Assembly (NCBI GenBank): GCA_017889585.1
Contig: JAGFZX010000036.1
Location: 1 to 47,411, forward strand
Length of the DNA: 47,411 nt
Reading direction: 5' to 3'
DNA from: Bacillota bacterium
GTDB lineage: Bacteria > Bacillota > Negativicutes > DSM-13327
The position numbers were made by a program, and so were the translations under genes. Positions 26,183 to 34,738 of the stretch are shown here, in pieces. The notes beneath the pieces were generated by a model. That model searched no databases. It was not told where the DNA came from and saw nothing but the letters and a program-made list of their open reading frames with translations. Position 1 is the stretch's first letter; each line of letters opens with the position of its first letter.

Positions 26183-26995
26183 ATGCCACAGATTCAAGCA
26201 ATCATTTCAACAATTAGCTTGTTGGATATCTTTGATATGGTCATTGTAGCTTTTGTTTTATATAAGTTATATGTCATGATTAAAGATACTAGAGCCTTAG
26301 CATTGCTCAAAGGTTTAATTGTCATGTTGATCGCTACAGTGATCAGCAAATGGTTAGGACTTAATGTTATTTATTGGCTATTGCAAAAAACGATGACAGT
26401 CGTGCTAGTAGCCTTGCCTGTAGTCTTTCAGCCTGAACTTAGGCGGGCACTTGAGCAGCTCGGTAGAGGTACATTATTTAAAAAGAATGTATTTTTAAAT
26501 GAAGAAGAACAGGAAAATCTCTTAGATGAATTAGCTAAAGCAGTAGCGGTTCTGGCCAAAAATAAGATTGGTGCACTTATTGTTCTAGAACGAGAAACTG
26601 GTCTTAGTGACTACATAGAGACAGGTATTAAGGTAGATGGTCTCGTTTCCAATGAATTTTTAATTAATATTTTTATTCCTAATACACCACTACATGATGG
26701 AGCAGTTATTCTCAGAGGTAATCGAATCATGGCAGCAGGTTGCCTTTTGCCTTTGACCGAAGATCGCAGTCTGAAAAAAGAATTGGGTACACGCCATCGT
26801 GCCGCGATTGGCATTACAGAGCAATCTGATGCTGCTGTAATCGTTGTCAGTGAGGAAACAGGCATTATTTCCCTAGCTCGTGGTGGTCGTTTGGCGCGGG
26901 ATCTTGATGCGGATTTACTTAAGGGGAAAATACGCCCACTGTTTGCCAACAAAAACCATTCATTAGGTAATTTTTTGAACTGGAGGCAGCATTAA
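26183..26995 (+). CDS. cdaA: Diadenylate cyclase CdaA
   Basis: Membrane-bound c-di-AMP synthase, 270 residues. Three hydrophobic spans in the first 75 residues anchor the DAC domain. Catalytic motifs are intact: DGA in LHDGAVILRGN (about 173-183) and RHR in ELGTRHRAAIG. c-di-AMP controls potassium, osmolyte and cell-wall homeostasis. It is two bases from cdaR, its usual regulator, and the glmM-glmS genes follow; the CdaA-CdaR-GlmM complex is known in Bacillus and Listeria. Confidence 0.96.
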   Translation: MPQIQAIISTISLLDIFDMVIVAFVLYKLYVMIKDTRALALLKGLIVMLIATVISKWLGLNVIYWLLQKTMTVVLVALPVVFQPELRRALEQLGRGTLFKKNVFLNEEEQENLLDELAKAVAVLAKNKIGALIVLERETGLSDYIETGIKVDGLVSNEFLINIFIPNTPLHDGAVILRGNRIMAAGCLLPLTEDRSLKKELGTRHRAAIGITEQSDAAVIVVSEETGIISLARGGRLARDLDADLLKGKIRPLFANKNHSLGNFLNWRQH

Positions 26996-26997
26996 TA

Positions 26998-27915
26998 ATG
27001 GATAGACTTCCAAAGAAAAATCTTACAGCTAAAATAATTGCTCTCATTATGGCGATTGTCTTATGGGTATATGTGATGAATGAACAAAATCCACCAGTGG
27101 AAATAAGTATGGATATTCCTCTAGAAGTACGGAATCTTTCTAATTCAGTGATGGCTGTGGATATTCCAGATGCTGTGCGAGTCAAAGTGCGTGGCCCTCG
27201 GACGCTTATAGTCGGACTGTCTCAGAAGGATATAAAATCATATATTGATCTTAAAGGTTTATCTGATGGGCGTAATACAGCTAAAGTCAATACTGCGATT
27301 CCAGCTAGTTTGGAATTAGTAGAAGTAAGTCCTGAAAAAATTAATTTTCGTTTAGATACCATTGCCAGTCGTCAGGTACCTGTTGAAGCCAAGATCATTG
27401 GTACACTACCGTCTGGCGCAGCCGTGGGAAAAATCACCTATAGTTTGCCTACTGTGACAGTGAAAGGCCCTAGTGAACTATTGAGTACAGTAGTCAAGGC
27501 GATAGCCGATGTGGATGTATCAGGTCAAGCCGCTGATTTTACACTAAATGCGCCTCTTTCTCTAGTTGATGAAAATGGCAAAAAAGTAGAAGGATTATCA
27601 ATTACTCCTGGAAATGTGTCTATTTCTCTGGCAGTGGTACCGATTGTTAATAAAAAATTGGTTGATATCAAACCCAATATTATAGGTATATTGCCTAAAG
27701 GCATCAGGTTAAACCAAATTAGTATTAATCCAGAGCAAGTTGAAATTAGTGGTGATGCTAAAATACTAGAAAAAATCGATTTTCTCTATACAGAGCCAGT
27801 TAATATTACTGGAATTGATAAGGATACGGCAATAGAGGTTAAACTACAATTTAAAGAGGGGGTAGTTAGCAGTAAGAATACTGTAATCGTGAATATTAGT
27901 ACAGCAAAGCAGTAA
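26998..27915 (+). CDS. cdaR: CdaR (YbbR-domain regulator of CdaA)
   Basis: Extracytoplasmic regulator of CdaA, 305 residues. One N-terminal span (KIIALIMAIVLWVYVMN) is followed by a series of YbbR domains (repeated pattern VEVSGPRTLI / VTVKGPSELL / VEISGDAKILE), probably three to four copies. AGGCAGCATTA bridges the two-base gap to cdaA. It ends shortly before the FAD protein gene, in the same operon. Confidence 0.92.
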   Translation: MDRLPKKNLTAKIIALIMAIVLWVYVMNEQNPPVEISMDIPLEVRNLSNSVMAVDIPDAVRVKVRGPRTLIVGLSQKDIKSYIDLKGLSDGRNTAKVNTAIPASLELVEVSPEKINFRLDTIASRQVPVEAKIIGTLPSGAAVGKITYSLPTVTVKGPSELLSTVVKAIADVDVSGQAADFTLNAPLSLVDENGKKVEGLSITPGNVSISLAVVPIVNKKLVDIKPNIIGILPKGIRLNQISINPEQVEISGDAKILEKIDFLYTEPVNITGIDKDTAIEVKLQFKEGVVSSKNTVIVNISTAKQ

Positions 27916-27949
27916 TGATATCAATAATTAACGAAGGAGCTAAAAATAG

Positions 27950-29545
27950 TTGTTAAGGATAATCAATATGAGGGTGCCCCTTGAGGGCAATACTAATATC
28001 AATAAATTAGCAGCTAAAAGGCTAAAACTACCACCTCAGGCTGTGCTTGAGGTGGTCATTGTGCGTAAGGCTCTCGATGCTCGCCGTAAAAATAATATAA
28101 GTTTTGTATATTCCCTTGATGTTAGCGTCTCAGTGCCAGAGGGGCAGGTATTATCTGCCCTGAAAGATGATAAAAATGTGTCTGTAGCTAATGAACAAAA
28201 GCCTGAAGTTGTCATCCCTGGAAATAATAAATTGGAACATCGGCCTCTGGTGATTGGTCTCGGACCGGCAGGTATGTTAGCTGCTCTTACCTTAGCTCAG
28301 CATGGCTACCGTCCATTGGTGCTTGAACGGGGGCGGGATGTAGAGGAACGGACCAAGGATGTGGCCAAATTTTGGAAAACTGGGGAGTTTGATGAAATAT
28401 CTAATGTACAGTTTGGTGAAGGTGGGGCAGGGACTTTTTCTGACGGTAAGCTCACAACTCGTGTCAATGATCCTCTTATGCACCAGGTATTAGATATTTT
28501 TGTTCAAGCTGGAGCACCTATCGAAATTAAGTATATACATAAACCCCATATTGGAACAGACAAACTTCGAGGCATTGTAAAACATATTAGACAGCAGATT
28601 ATTGACCTGGGTGGTGAAGTGGAGTTTGAAGCTAAGGTCACTGATATTGAGATAGAAAATGGCAAAATTACAGGTCTCACTGTTAATGAGAACAGGTATA
28701 TTCCGTGCGACCTCGCCTTATTTGCCATTGGTCATAGTGCTCGTGATACTTATACAATGCTACATAGCCGTAGTATTGCCATGGAGGCCAAGCCTTTTGC
28801 CATTGGGGTGCGTATTGAGCATCCACAAGACCTCATAGACAAATCCCAGTATGGAATCTCAGCTGGTCATGCCAATTTGCCGGCAGCTGATTATAGTCTG
28901 GTGTATCATGCTAAAGATACCGGGCGTACTGCCTATTCCTTTTGCATGTGCCCAGGTGGATTGGTGGTCGCTGCTGCTTCAGAAATAGGTGGAGTCGTAA
29001 CAAATGGTATGAGTTTGTACAAGCGGGACTCAGGCGTCAGTAACAGTGCCTTGGTGGTCAATGTCACGCCTGAGGATTTTGGCAGTGATGTACTGGGAGG
29101 GATTGAATTTCAGCGTAAATATGAGCAGCTAGCTTTTAAGTGCGGGGGGCAGAATTATCATGCTCCACTCCAGACTGTTGGTGATTTTCTGGCAGGGAAA
29201 GCAGGCAGTACTATATATCATACCAAGCCTAGCTATCGACCAGGGGTGATTGCAGCTGATTTGCGTCAGTGTTTGCCTGACTTTGTGGTAGATACTCTGG
29301 CCCGGGCATTGCCTGATTTTGACCGCAAGATTAAAGGGTTCGCCCGGCCTGACGCCATTATGACAGGGGTAGAAACCAGAACATCTGCGCCTGTACGCAT
29401 CGTCCGCAGCAATGATTACATGTCGGTAAATACAAAAGGATTCTATCCCATTGGGGAAGGTGCAGGCTATGCAGGCGGCATCATGAGCGCTGCTCTTGAT
29501 GGCCTTAATTCCGCCCTTGCTATAATAAAACAATATAAGGTGTAG
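27950..29545 (+). CDS. FAD-dependent oxidoreductase of the cda-glm cluster
   Basis: A 531-residue flavoprotein. The N-terminal 80 residues carry a basic RNA-binding-like segment (NKLAAKRLKLPPQAVLEVVIVRKALDARR), the FAD domain starts at PLVIGLGPAGMLAALTLA and continues LVLERGRDVEERT, and the C-terminus has YPIGEGAGYAGGIMSAALDG. The same type of protein is commonly found next to cdaR/glmM in clostridia, with unknown substrate. The start is probably a TTG at 27950, ten bases after AAGGAG. Confidence 0.82.
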   Translation: MLRIINMRVPLEGNTNINKLAAKRLKLPPQAVLEVVIVRKALDARRKNNISFVYSLDVSVSVPEGQVLSALKDDKNVSVANEQKPEVVIPGNNKLEHRPLVIGLGPAGMLAALTLAQHGYRPLVLERGRDVEERTKDVAKFWKTGEFDEISNVQFGEGGAGTFSDGKLTTRVNDPLMHQVLDIFVQAGAPIEIKYIHKPHIGTDKLRGIVKHIRQQIIDLGGEVEFEAKVTDIEIENGKITGLTVNENRYIPCDLALFAIGHSARDTYTMLHSRSIAMEAKPFAIGVRIEHPQDLIDKSQYGISAGHANLPAADYSLVYHAKDTGRTAYSFCMCPGGLVVAAASEIGGVVTNGMSLYKRDSGVSNSALVVNVTPEDFGSDVLGGIEFQRKYEQLAFKCGGQNYHAPLQTVGDFLAGKAGSTIYHTKPSYRPGVIAADLRQCLPDFVVDTLARALPDFDRKIKGFARPDAIMTGVETRTSAPVRIVRSNDYMSVNTKGFYPIGEGAGYAGGIMSAALDGLNSALAIIKQYKV

Positions 29546-29552
29546 AGCAGAA

Positions 29553-29618
29553 GGATGTTCGACTGCTAGCGCATCGAACAAATCCTATCACATCATCGCT
29601 AAAGCGTTGTGTACCTGC
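29553..29618 (+). other. Two small hairpins between the FAD gene and glmM
   Basis: GGATGTTCGA (29553-29562) pairs with TCGAACA-AATCC, and CGCTAAAGCG (29597-29606) forms a second small stem. No T tract follows, so it is not a terminator; it could be a degraded relative of the two-hairpin repeat or an mRNA-stability element. It lies about 35 bases before glmM. Confidence 0.4.
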
Positions 29619-29645
29619 TTTAATGAAAGGAGTTATTGAAATAAT

Positions 29646-30986
29646 ATGGGTAAATTTTTTGGCACAGATGGAGTCCGGGGGATTGCAAATAAAGATTTAA
29701 CGCCAGAGCTAGCTTTTAGGTTGGGGTGGGCAGCCACTACATATTTTGGTAGGGATCACGAAAAACCTGTCATTGTCATTGGTCGTGATACACGGATTTC
29801 GGGTCTAATGCTGGAAGCGGCTTTATCTGCTGGAATTTGTTCGGCAGGTGGGCAGGCAATTGTTCTGGGTATAGTACCAACGCCGGCAGTGGCTTATCTG
29901 GCAGGTAAATTAAATGCTCAGGCAGGTGTCGTCATATCCGCATCCCATAATCCCTATCCCGATAATGGTATCAAGTTTTTTGCAGGTACTGGTTATAAAC
30001 TATCTGATGCAGTAGAAGATGAACTAGAAGAATTAGTACTGAGCTACAAGGAAGATATGGAGCGCCCTGTAGGTGATAAGGTAGGTACCATTGCTTTTCA
30101 TCATGATCTGCTGAAACAGTATATTGACTATTTGGTAAGCACTGTAGATATAGATTTTAAAGGTTTAAAAATGGTGGTTGACTGCGCCCATGGTGCATCT
30201 TATGAGGTAGCACCTGTAGTGTATAAGCGTCTAGGTGCTGAGGTTATTGTTATTAATAACCAGCCTACAGGCATCAATATTAATAAAAACTGTGGTTCCA
30301 CACATATGGAACAATTACAAGAAGCTGTTATCCTACATAAAGCCCATTTTGGTATTGCTCATGATGGTGATGCTGATCGTTGTTTGGCAGTTGATGAACA
30401 CGGTGCTATTATTGATGGTGACCAGATGATGGTCATCTGTGCACTGGACCTCATAAGCCAAAATAAGTTGAAAGACAATACTTTGGTAGCCACTGTGATG
30501 AGTAATATTGGCCTCTATCAGGCTATCAAAAAAGCAGGTGGCAAGGTGGAAGTGGCGGCAGTAGGTGATCGCTATGTTCTAGAAGTTATGCAGGAAAAAT
30601 CATTCATGCTCGGCGGGGAACAATCGGGCCATGTTATTTTTGCAGAGTATAGCACCACAGGTGATGGCGTTTTAACTGCACTACAAGTCATTGCTGCTTT
30701 GAAAAAAAGTGATAAGAGTATGTCAGAGTTAGCGGCAGTGATGACGCGCTATCCTCAACTGCTTGTTAATGTCCGAGTGGCTAGTAAAGCAGGCTGGGAG
30801 GAAAATGAGGCTATTACTAGAGCTATTGGACAAGGTGAAGCTGAACTATCAGAGGAAGGTCGTATTCTAGTCCGCCCTTCAGGTACAGAACAGCTGATCA
30901 GAGTCATGGCTGAAGGGCCAGACATGACTAAACTAGAGCGCATTGTGAGTAGCATTGCAAATATTGTGAAAAAAGAACAGGGATGA
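29646..30986 (+). CDS. glmM: Phosphoglucosamine mutase
   Basis: Converts glucosamine-6-P to glucosamine-1-P for UDP-GlcNAc. 446 residues: MGKFFGTDGVRGIAN start, phosphoserine loop ISASHNPYPDNG with Ser100, Mg site DGDADRC (about 240) and phosphate-binding RPSGTEQLIRVM near the C-terminus. AAAGGAG is 13 bases before the ATG, somewhat long. GlmM is known to bind and inhibit CdaA in other Firmicutes, linking cell-wall supply and c-di-AMP. Confidence 0.96.
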   Translation: MGKFFGTDGVRGIANKDLTPELAFRLGWAATTYFGRDHEKPVIVIGRDTRISGLMLEAALSAGICSAGGQAIVLGIVPTPAVAYLAGKLNAQAGVVISASHNPYPDNGIKFFAGTGYKLSDAVEDELEELVLSYKEDMERPVGDKVGTIAFHHDLLKQYIDYLVSTVDIDFKGLKMVVDCAHGASYEVAPVVYKRLGAEVIVINNQPTGININKNCGSTHMEQLQEAVILHKAHFGIAHDGDADRCLAVDEHGAIIDGDQMMVICALDLISQNKLKDNTLVATVMSNIGLYQAIKKAGGKVEVAAVGDRYVLEVMQEKSFMLGGEQSGHVIFAEYSTTGDGVLTALQVIAALKKSDKSMSELAAVMTRYPQLLVNVRVASKAGWEENEAITRAIGQGEAELSEEGRILVRPSGTEQLIRVMAEGPDMTKLERIVSSIANIVKKEQG

Positions 30987-31021
30987 GTTGACCAAAGCCC
31001 TTGATTATATTACAATGAGAG

Positions 31022-31053
31022 ATGCAAAGGAGCACACTGGTGCTCCTTTGCAT
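31022..31053 (+). terminator. Strong hairpin after glmM, weak T tract
   Basis: ATGCAAAGGAGCAC (31022-31035) pairs exactly with GTGCTCCTTTGCAT (31040-31053) around a four-base loop. The following bases (ATGTATATTG) are not a real T run, so it may be a partial terminator or a stability element between glmM and the glmS ribozyme. Confidence 0.6.
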
Positions 31054-31122
31054 ATGTATATTGTAAAATGGGGGGTGGGAAATGGATAAATGAGTAGTTT
31101 TTGAGATACAGTATATAATAAT

Positions 31123-31288
31123 AGCGCTGGAGCTTGCTGATAGATAGGCGTTTTGAAACAGCCTCCTGCAGCAAGCAGACGAGGAAGAGGTTTATCGAAT
31201 AGTCAGCGGATACCTCTCGGCTACTCTGCAGCCGATAAACAGCGACAAAACTGCAAGGTGACTTGCAGGACAAAACGGCTGGAGCAGA
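31123..31288 (+). ncRNA. glmS ribozyme (glucosamine-6-phosphate-activated)
   Basis: Self-cleaving mRNA element that turns off glmS when glucosamine-6-P is abundant. The AGCGC cleavage site is at 31123-31127, with the cut between A31123 and G31124. Downstream the conserved core is visible: GCAGACGAGG, GAGGTTTATCGAAT, the stem CTGCAAGGTGACTTGCAGG (P4) and GGCTGGAGCAGAA. Compared with Bacillus subtilis the order and key sequences match. It lies about 110 bases before the glmS start; the two-hairpin repeat begins where it ends. The 61-codon frame across it is not a gene. Confidence 0.93.
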
Positions 31289-31358
31289 AGCAGCGCACCA
31301 AATCTTTGCAAAAAGATTTGTATAAGTCGCGACCTTAGCATCGCAATGCTAACATCAT
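31289..31358. repeat. Two-hairpin intergenic repeat, copy 3 (single unit)
   Basis: AGCAGCGCACC, then AAATCTTTG...AAAGATTTG, TAAGTCGCGACC, TTAGCATCGCAATGCTAA and CATCAT: the same order as the copies at 19756 and 22076. It fills the space between the ribozyme and glmS and remains in the mRNA body after ribozyme cleavage. Confidence 0.88.
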
Positions 31359-31397
31359 AAAGCGTAAATTTGAAGTAAACTTAGGGGGAATTACCAT

Positions 31398-33227
31398 ATG
31401 TGTGGTATTGTTGGATATATTGGCCCTAAACAGGCCTCAACGTTTTTAATTGAAGGATTAAGCAAACTGGAATACCGCGGGTATGATTCAGCAGGTATTG
31501 CTGTACATGACGGTAACAAGATTACTATTGAAAAAACCATCGGTCGTTTGGCTAATTTAGAACAAAAACTGGAACATCATAAACTCGAGGGCAGTCTAGG
31601 TATTGGTCACACCCGCTGGGCGACCCATGGCCGTCCATCTGATGTCAACTCTCATCCTCATAGTGACTGTACTGGAAATTTTGTAGTGGTGCATAATGGT
31701 ATTATTGAAAACTACATGCATTTAAAAGAACAACTCATTGCCAAAGGCCATGTATTTACCTCTGAGACAGATACGGAAGTTGTAGCCCATTTGCTGGAAG
31801 AATATTATGACGGTGATTTTGAGGCATCTGTAAAAAGAGTATTAGGGGATATTTCAGGGTCCTATGCCTTGGTATTTATGAGCAAATTTGAACCTAATAA
31901 AATTATCTGCACTAAGCAAGATAATCCATTGGTTATTGGTCTCGGCGAGGGCGAAAACTTTATCGCCTCTGATATTCCGGCTATTATCAACCGAACCCGC
32001 AGAACCTATATCTTGAGTGATGGTGAAATGGCCGTTGTTACCAAGGATTCAGTATGGGTAACTAATCGGCAAGGAGTGCCAATCACTAAAAAAGTATTTG
32101 AAGTGAACTGGGATGCTGAGGCTGCGGAAAAAGGTGGCTATGAGCATTTCATGATAAAAGAAATCTATGAGCAACCTAAAGCAATTCGTGAAACCATGAC
32201 AAGTCGTCTAGCTAAAGATAACAGCCATATTATTTTTGATGAACTAAAATGGACTAAAGGTGAATTGGCAGCGATTAAGAAAGTCGTCATTGTAGCCTGT
32301 GGTACTGCTTATCATGCTGGTATTGTCGGTAAATACTATATTGAAAGTTTAGCACGTATTCCTGTAGAAGTAGATGTGGCTTCTGAATTCCGCTATCGTT
32401 TTCCCCTAGTGGATGAAAATACCTTAGCCATTGTCATCAGTCAATCAGGTGAAACCCTTGATACCTTGGCAGCCTTGAAAGAAGCCAAACGTCTAGGGGC
32501 TACAACCCTAGCTATTACCAATGTAGTAGGTTCTTCGATTTCCCGTGAGGCTGATCAAGTTGTATATACCTGGGCTGGCCCAGAAATTGCTGTAGCTTCC
32601 ACCAAAGCATATACTACGCAGCTTATTAGTATGGCGATGCTATCTATCTATATGGCAGGAATACGTGAGACCATTTCAGCTGAGCGTAGTCAAGAATTAA
32701 TTTCTGGTTTGCGCAACCTGCCAACTCAAGTCCATGAAATACTAGAAGATGTTGAGCCAATCAAAACCTTTGCTCAACAATATGGCTTTAACGAAGACGT
32801 ATTCTTTATCGGACGTTCACTGGACTATGCTGTAGCTCTGGAAGGCGCACTTAAGCTAAAAGAAATTTCCTATATCCATGCCGAAGCTTATGCTGCTGGT
32901 GAATTGAAACATGGTACACTAGCCCTTATCATCGAAGGCGTACCAGTTATTGCCCTAGCTACCCAGCATGACGTATACGAAAAAACCCTTAGCAATATCA
33001 AAGAAGTCAAAGCCCGCGATGCTGTCGTTATTGGTATAGCCCAACAAGGCGATGATCAAATTAAGAAATATGTGGATCACACTATTTTTATACCCCAAGC
33101 TGACAAATACTTGGCACCAATACTTGCAGTCATTCCGTTGCAGCTATTATCCTACTATGCTGCTGTGACTAGAGGCTGCGATGTAGATAAACCTCGTAAT
33201 TTGGCAAAGTCAGTGACGGTTGAATAG
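31398..33227 (+). CDS. glmS: Glutamine-fructose-6-phosphate aminotransferase
   Basis: First committed step of hexosamine synthesis. 609 residues. Class II glutaminase domain with Cys2 (MCGIVGYIG), GHTRWATHGRPSD and the HNGIIENY segment, then two SIS domains with VIISQSGETLDTLAALKEAK and STKAYTTQLI, and the CDVDKPRNLAKSVTVE tail. GGGGG lies before the ATG. Regulated by the upstream ribozyme; it also ends the c-di-AMP/amino-sugar operon. Confidence 0.97.
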   Translation: MCGIVGYIGPKQASTFLIEGLSKLEYRGYDSAGIAVHDGNKITIEKTIGRLANLEQKLEHHKLEGSLGIGHTRWATHGRPSDVNSHPHSDCTGNFVVVHNGIIENYMHLKEQLIAKGHVFTSETDTEVVAHLLEEYYDGDFEASVKRVLGDISGSYALVFMSKFEPNKIICTKQDNPLVIGLGEGENFIASDIPAIINRTRRTYILSDGEMAVVTKDSVWVTNRQGVPITKKVFEVNWDAEAAEKGGYEHFMIKEIYEQPKAIRETMTSRLAKDNSHIIFDELKWTKGELAAIKKVVIVACGTAYHAGIVGKYYIESLARIPVEVDVASEFRYRFPLVDENTLAIVISQSGETLDTLAALKEAKRLGATTLAITNVVGSSISREADQVVYTWAGPEIAVASTKAYTTQLISMAMLSIYMAGIRETISAERSQELISGLRNLPTQVHEILEDVEPIKTFAQQYGFNEDVFFIGRSLDYAVALEGALKLKEISYIHAEAYAAGELKHGTLALIIEGVPVIALATQHDVYEKTLSNIKEVKARDAVVIGIAQQGDDQIKKYVDHTIFIPQADKYLAPILAVIPLQLLSYYAAVTRGCDVDKPRNLAKSVTVE

Positions 33228-33236
33228 GTAAATAAT

Positions 33237-33283
33237 GAAACGCCCATATCCTCAGAGTAATGAGGGTATGGGCGTTTCTTGTA
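33237..33283 (+). terminator. Rho-independent terminator of glmS
   Basis: GAAACGCCCATATCCTCA (33237-33254) pairs with TGAGGGTATGGGCGTTTC (33261-33278) through an 18-bp stem with one G-T pair, followed by TTGT. Confidence 0.9.
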
Positions 33284-33326
33284 TCATCAGGTAGATGTTT
33301 GAAGTGGATCTTGTTGCCTGTATGTT

Positions 33327-33397
33327 GCGGCGGGTCCATGTTATTAACGCTCCACCGTGTTACTTAACTTCCGCTAATAATAACATGGGCCCGCCGC
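33327..33397. repeat. Long palindrome 1 (20-bp arms)
   Basis: The arms 33327-33346 and 33378-33397 are complementary at 19 of 20 positions (GCGGCGGGTCC... against ...GGGCCCGCCGC), with a 31-base loop. The open frame 33295-33531 across it has no ribosome-binding site and is not a gene. Confidence 0.8.
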
Positions 33398-33461
33398 TTG
33401 GGTTTTGGAGTGAAAGGACACGAGGGGCTTTTTTAGAAAGTAAAATCTATATTGTTGGTCT

Positions 33462-33532
33462 GTCAGGAATGGGCTATAGGGCATCGCTTGCTTCCTACGT
33501 AACGCCACTCAGCCCTATATCCCATTCCTGAC
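33462..33532. repeat. Long palindrome 2 (21-bp arms)
   Basis: GTCAGGAATGGG (start of the left arm, 33462) and CCCATTCCTGAC (end of the right arm, 33532) belong to 21-bp arms with one mismatch around a 29-base loop. It has the same dimensions as palindrome 1 but unrelated arm sequence, and ends 16 bases before an IS6-type end. Confidence 0.8.
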
Positions 33533-33548
33533 GATTGCTGTTTAGTTC

Positions 33549-34190
33549 GGTTCTGGTGCAAAAATGAAGCTGTGATATAATCTTACCGCAAACTTGAAAA
33601 ATGAGGTAAAGAGCATGTCACAGCATTTATTTAAATATAAGCATTTTGAATCTGAAATTATATTATTATGCGTTCGCTGGTATCTTAAATATCCGCTCAG
33701 TTACCGAATGCTGGCTGAGATGATGCAAGAGCGAGGATTGAAACTAACTCATACAACAATTATGAGATGGGTTCACCAATATTCTCCGATAATTGATGAA
33801 AGAGTAAGAAGGCACATTAAACCAACGAATGATTCTTGGCGGATGGATGAAACCTATCTGAAAATCAAAGGCAAAAATGCATACTTATATAGATCTGTAG
33901 ATTCTGAAGGAAAAACTATCGACTTCTTTGTATCTGAACATCGCGATAAAGATGCAGCGAAGAAGTTTTTCAGAAAAGCTTTAAAAGCTATACATAATCA
34001 GCAACCAAGGGTCATAACAACTGACAAGTACGCTGCAACCGAAGTTGCTATCTATGAAATGATATATAGCGGAATCCTCTCTGTCAGCACGTCGCTTCGA
34101 AAAGTAAAATATCTGAATAATATTATTGAGCAAGATCATCGATTTATCAAACGAAAGATTAGACCAATGCTTGGATTTGACAGTTTTAAA
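33549..34190 (+). mobile_element. IS6-family element, 3'-truncated copy
   Basis: Begins with GGTTCTGGTGCAAA, an IS6-type terminal inverted repeat (33549-33562), and contains the transposase gene. The sequence matches the other copy (46854-47411, inverted) up to about 34190, inside the FDSF segment, where it switches to unrelated DNA. The right-hand inverted repeat is missing, so it cannot transpose on its own. Confidence 0.8.
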
Positions 34191-34208
34191 AAAATGTCAG
34201 ATTGGTGA
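33615..34208 (+). pseudogene. IS6-family DDE transposase, C-terminally truncated
   Basis: 197 residues starting MSQHLFKYKHFESEIILLCV after GAGGTAAAG. Helix-turn-helix region, then the DDE catalytic triad: Asp in RMDETYLKIKG, Asp in TTDKYAA and Glu in IIEQDHRFIKRK are all intact. After LGFDSF the frame reads KKMSDW and stops, whereas the second copy continues about 40 residues further (TAEKAICGIEAMHMIRKGQ...). The truncation removes the C-terminal part of the catalytic domain. Confidence 0.85.
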
Positions 34209-34262
34209 CAGGTTTATACTTATTGGGATTTTGTTGATCAGTTGCACCACAACCATTATGTT

Positions 34263-34292
34263 CGCCTAGACGTTGTTTAGGCGTCTTTTTTT
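34263..34292 (+). terminator. Rho-independent terminator in the IS-flanking debris
   Basis: CGCCTA (34263-34268) pairs with TAGGCG (34278-34283) with partial extension, followed by TCTTTTTTT. It probably belonged to a gene now destroyed; a short frame before it reads YTYWDFVDQLHHNHYVRLD. Confidence 0.65.
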
Positions 34293-34315
34293 ATGTTGGG
34301 GTGTCGCGGAGTTGA

Positions 34316-34534
34316 GTAAAGGCATTTATTGTCGGATATAATCCAGCTACTCCAATCTTGCATAATGAAATTGATATCGGAGTTTACGAGTACATGATGT
34401 TGCACTACGAACAATTTGAAAATTTTCTCAGAGAATATAGAAAAGGATGTTTAACTAAAACGGGTAGAAAGAAACGCGAATTATCACCTACACGTCAAGG
34501 AATCACCTGGTGTCAGAAGTGGATTAATCACTCG
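34316..34534 (+). pseudogene. Fragment resembling a uracil-DNA-glycosylase-fold protein
   Basis: Reads KAFIVGYNPATPILHNE, then a helical acidic/aromatic segment (EYMMLHYEQFENFLREYRKG) and SPTRQGITWCQKWI. The GYNPAT motif recalls the first catalytic motif of Mug/UDG-like proteins. TGA lies directly upstream and there is no start signal, so it is a fragment. It runs in frame into the DUF1016-like piece, which looks like a fusion made by deletion. Low-confidence family guess. Confidence 0.3.
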
Positions 34535-34738
34535 AAAAGAGAGAAAAGTCAATTTTACTTAGCCTTTCAAAATCATCACTCACTGCGTGATGAATTAAGT
34601 TGACCTATTATAGATATCTTTTAAAAGTAGAAAATGAGAGTGCCAGACAGTTTTATCTTGATGAATATGTAAAAGATAATTGGAGCATTTCTAACTTTTG
34701 TAGCGGAATCAGAACTAGTCGCTACCACAGTTTAAAAT
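34535..34738 (+). pseudogene. DUF1016 (YhcG-type) nuclease fragment, frameshifted
   Basis: KREKSQFYLAFQNHHSLRDELS (34535-34600) continues after a frameshift at about 34600 as LTYYRYLLKVENESARQFYL and DEYVKDNWS. This matches the conserved middle of DUF1016 proteins (FYLAF...LSWSHY..LL.V.N..AR.FY......NWS), PD-(D/E)XK nucleases found in defence and restriction loci. Homology ends at about 34695, just where palindrome 3 begins. Both ends of the gene are missing. Confidence 0.7.

Noticed and set aside
31112..31119. TATAAT just before the glmS ribozyme as promoter
   Set aside because: A start from it would fall at or inside the ribozyme cleavage site and no -35 at proper distance is visible; read-through from glmM or another start is as likely.
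31153..31338. 61-codon frame before glmS
   Set aside because: It runs through the glmS ribozyme and the repeat; the RNA structure explains the sequence.
33295..33531. 78-codon frame after glmS
   Set aside because: It is made of two long palindromes, starts without a ribosome-binding site and has no protein-like pattern.
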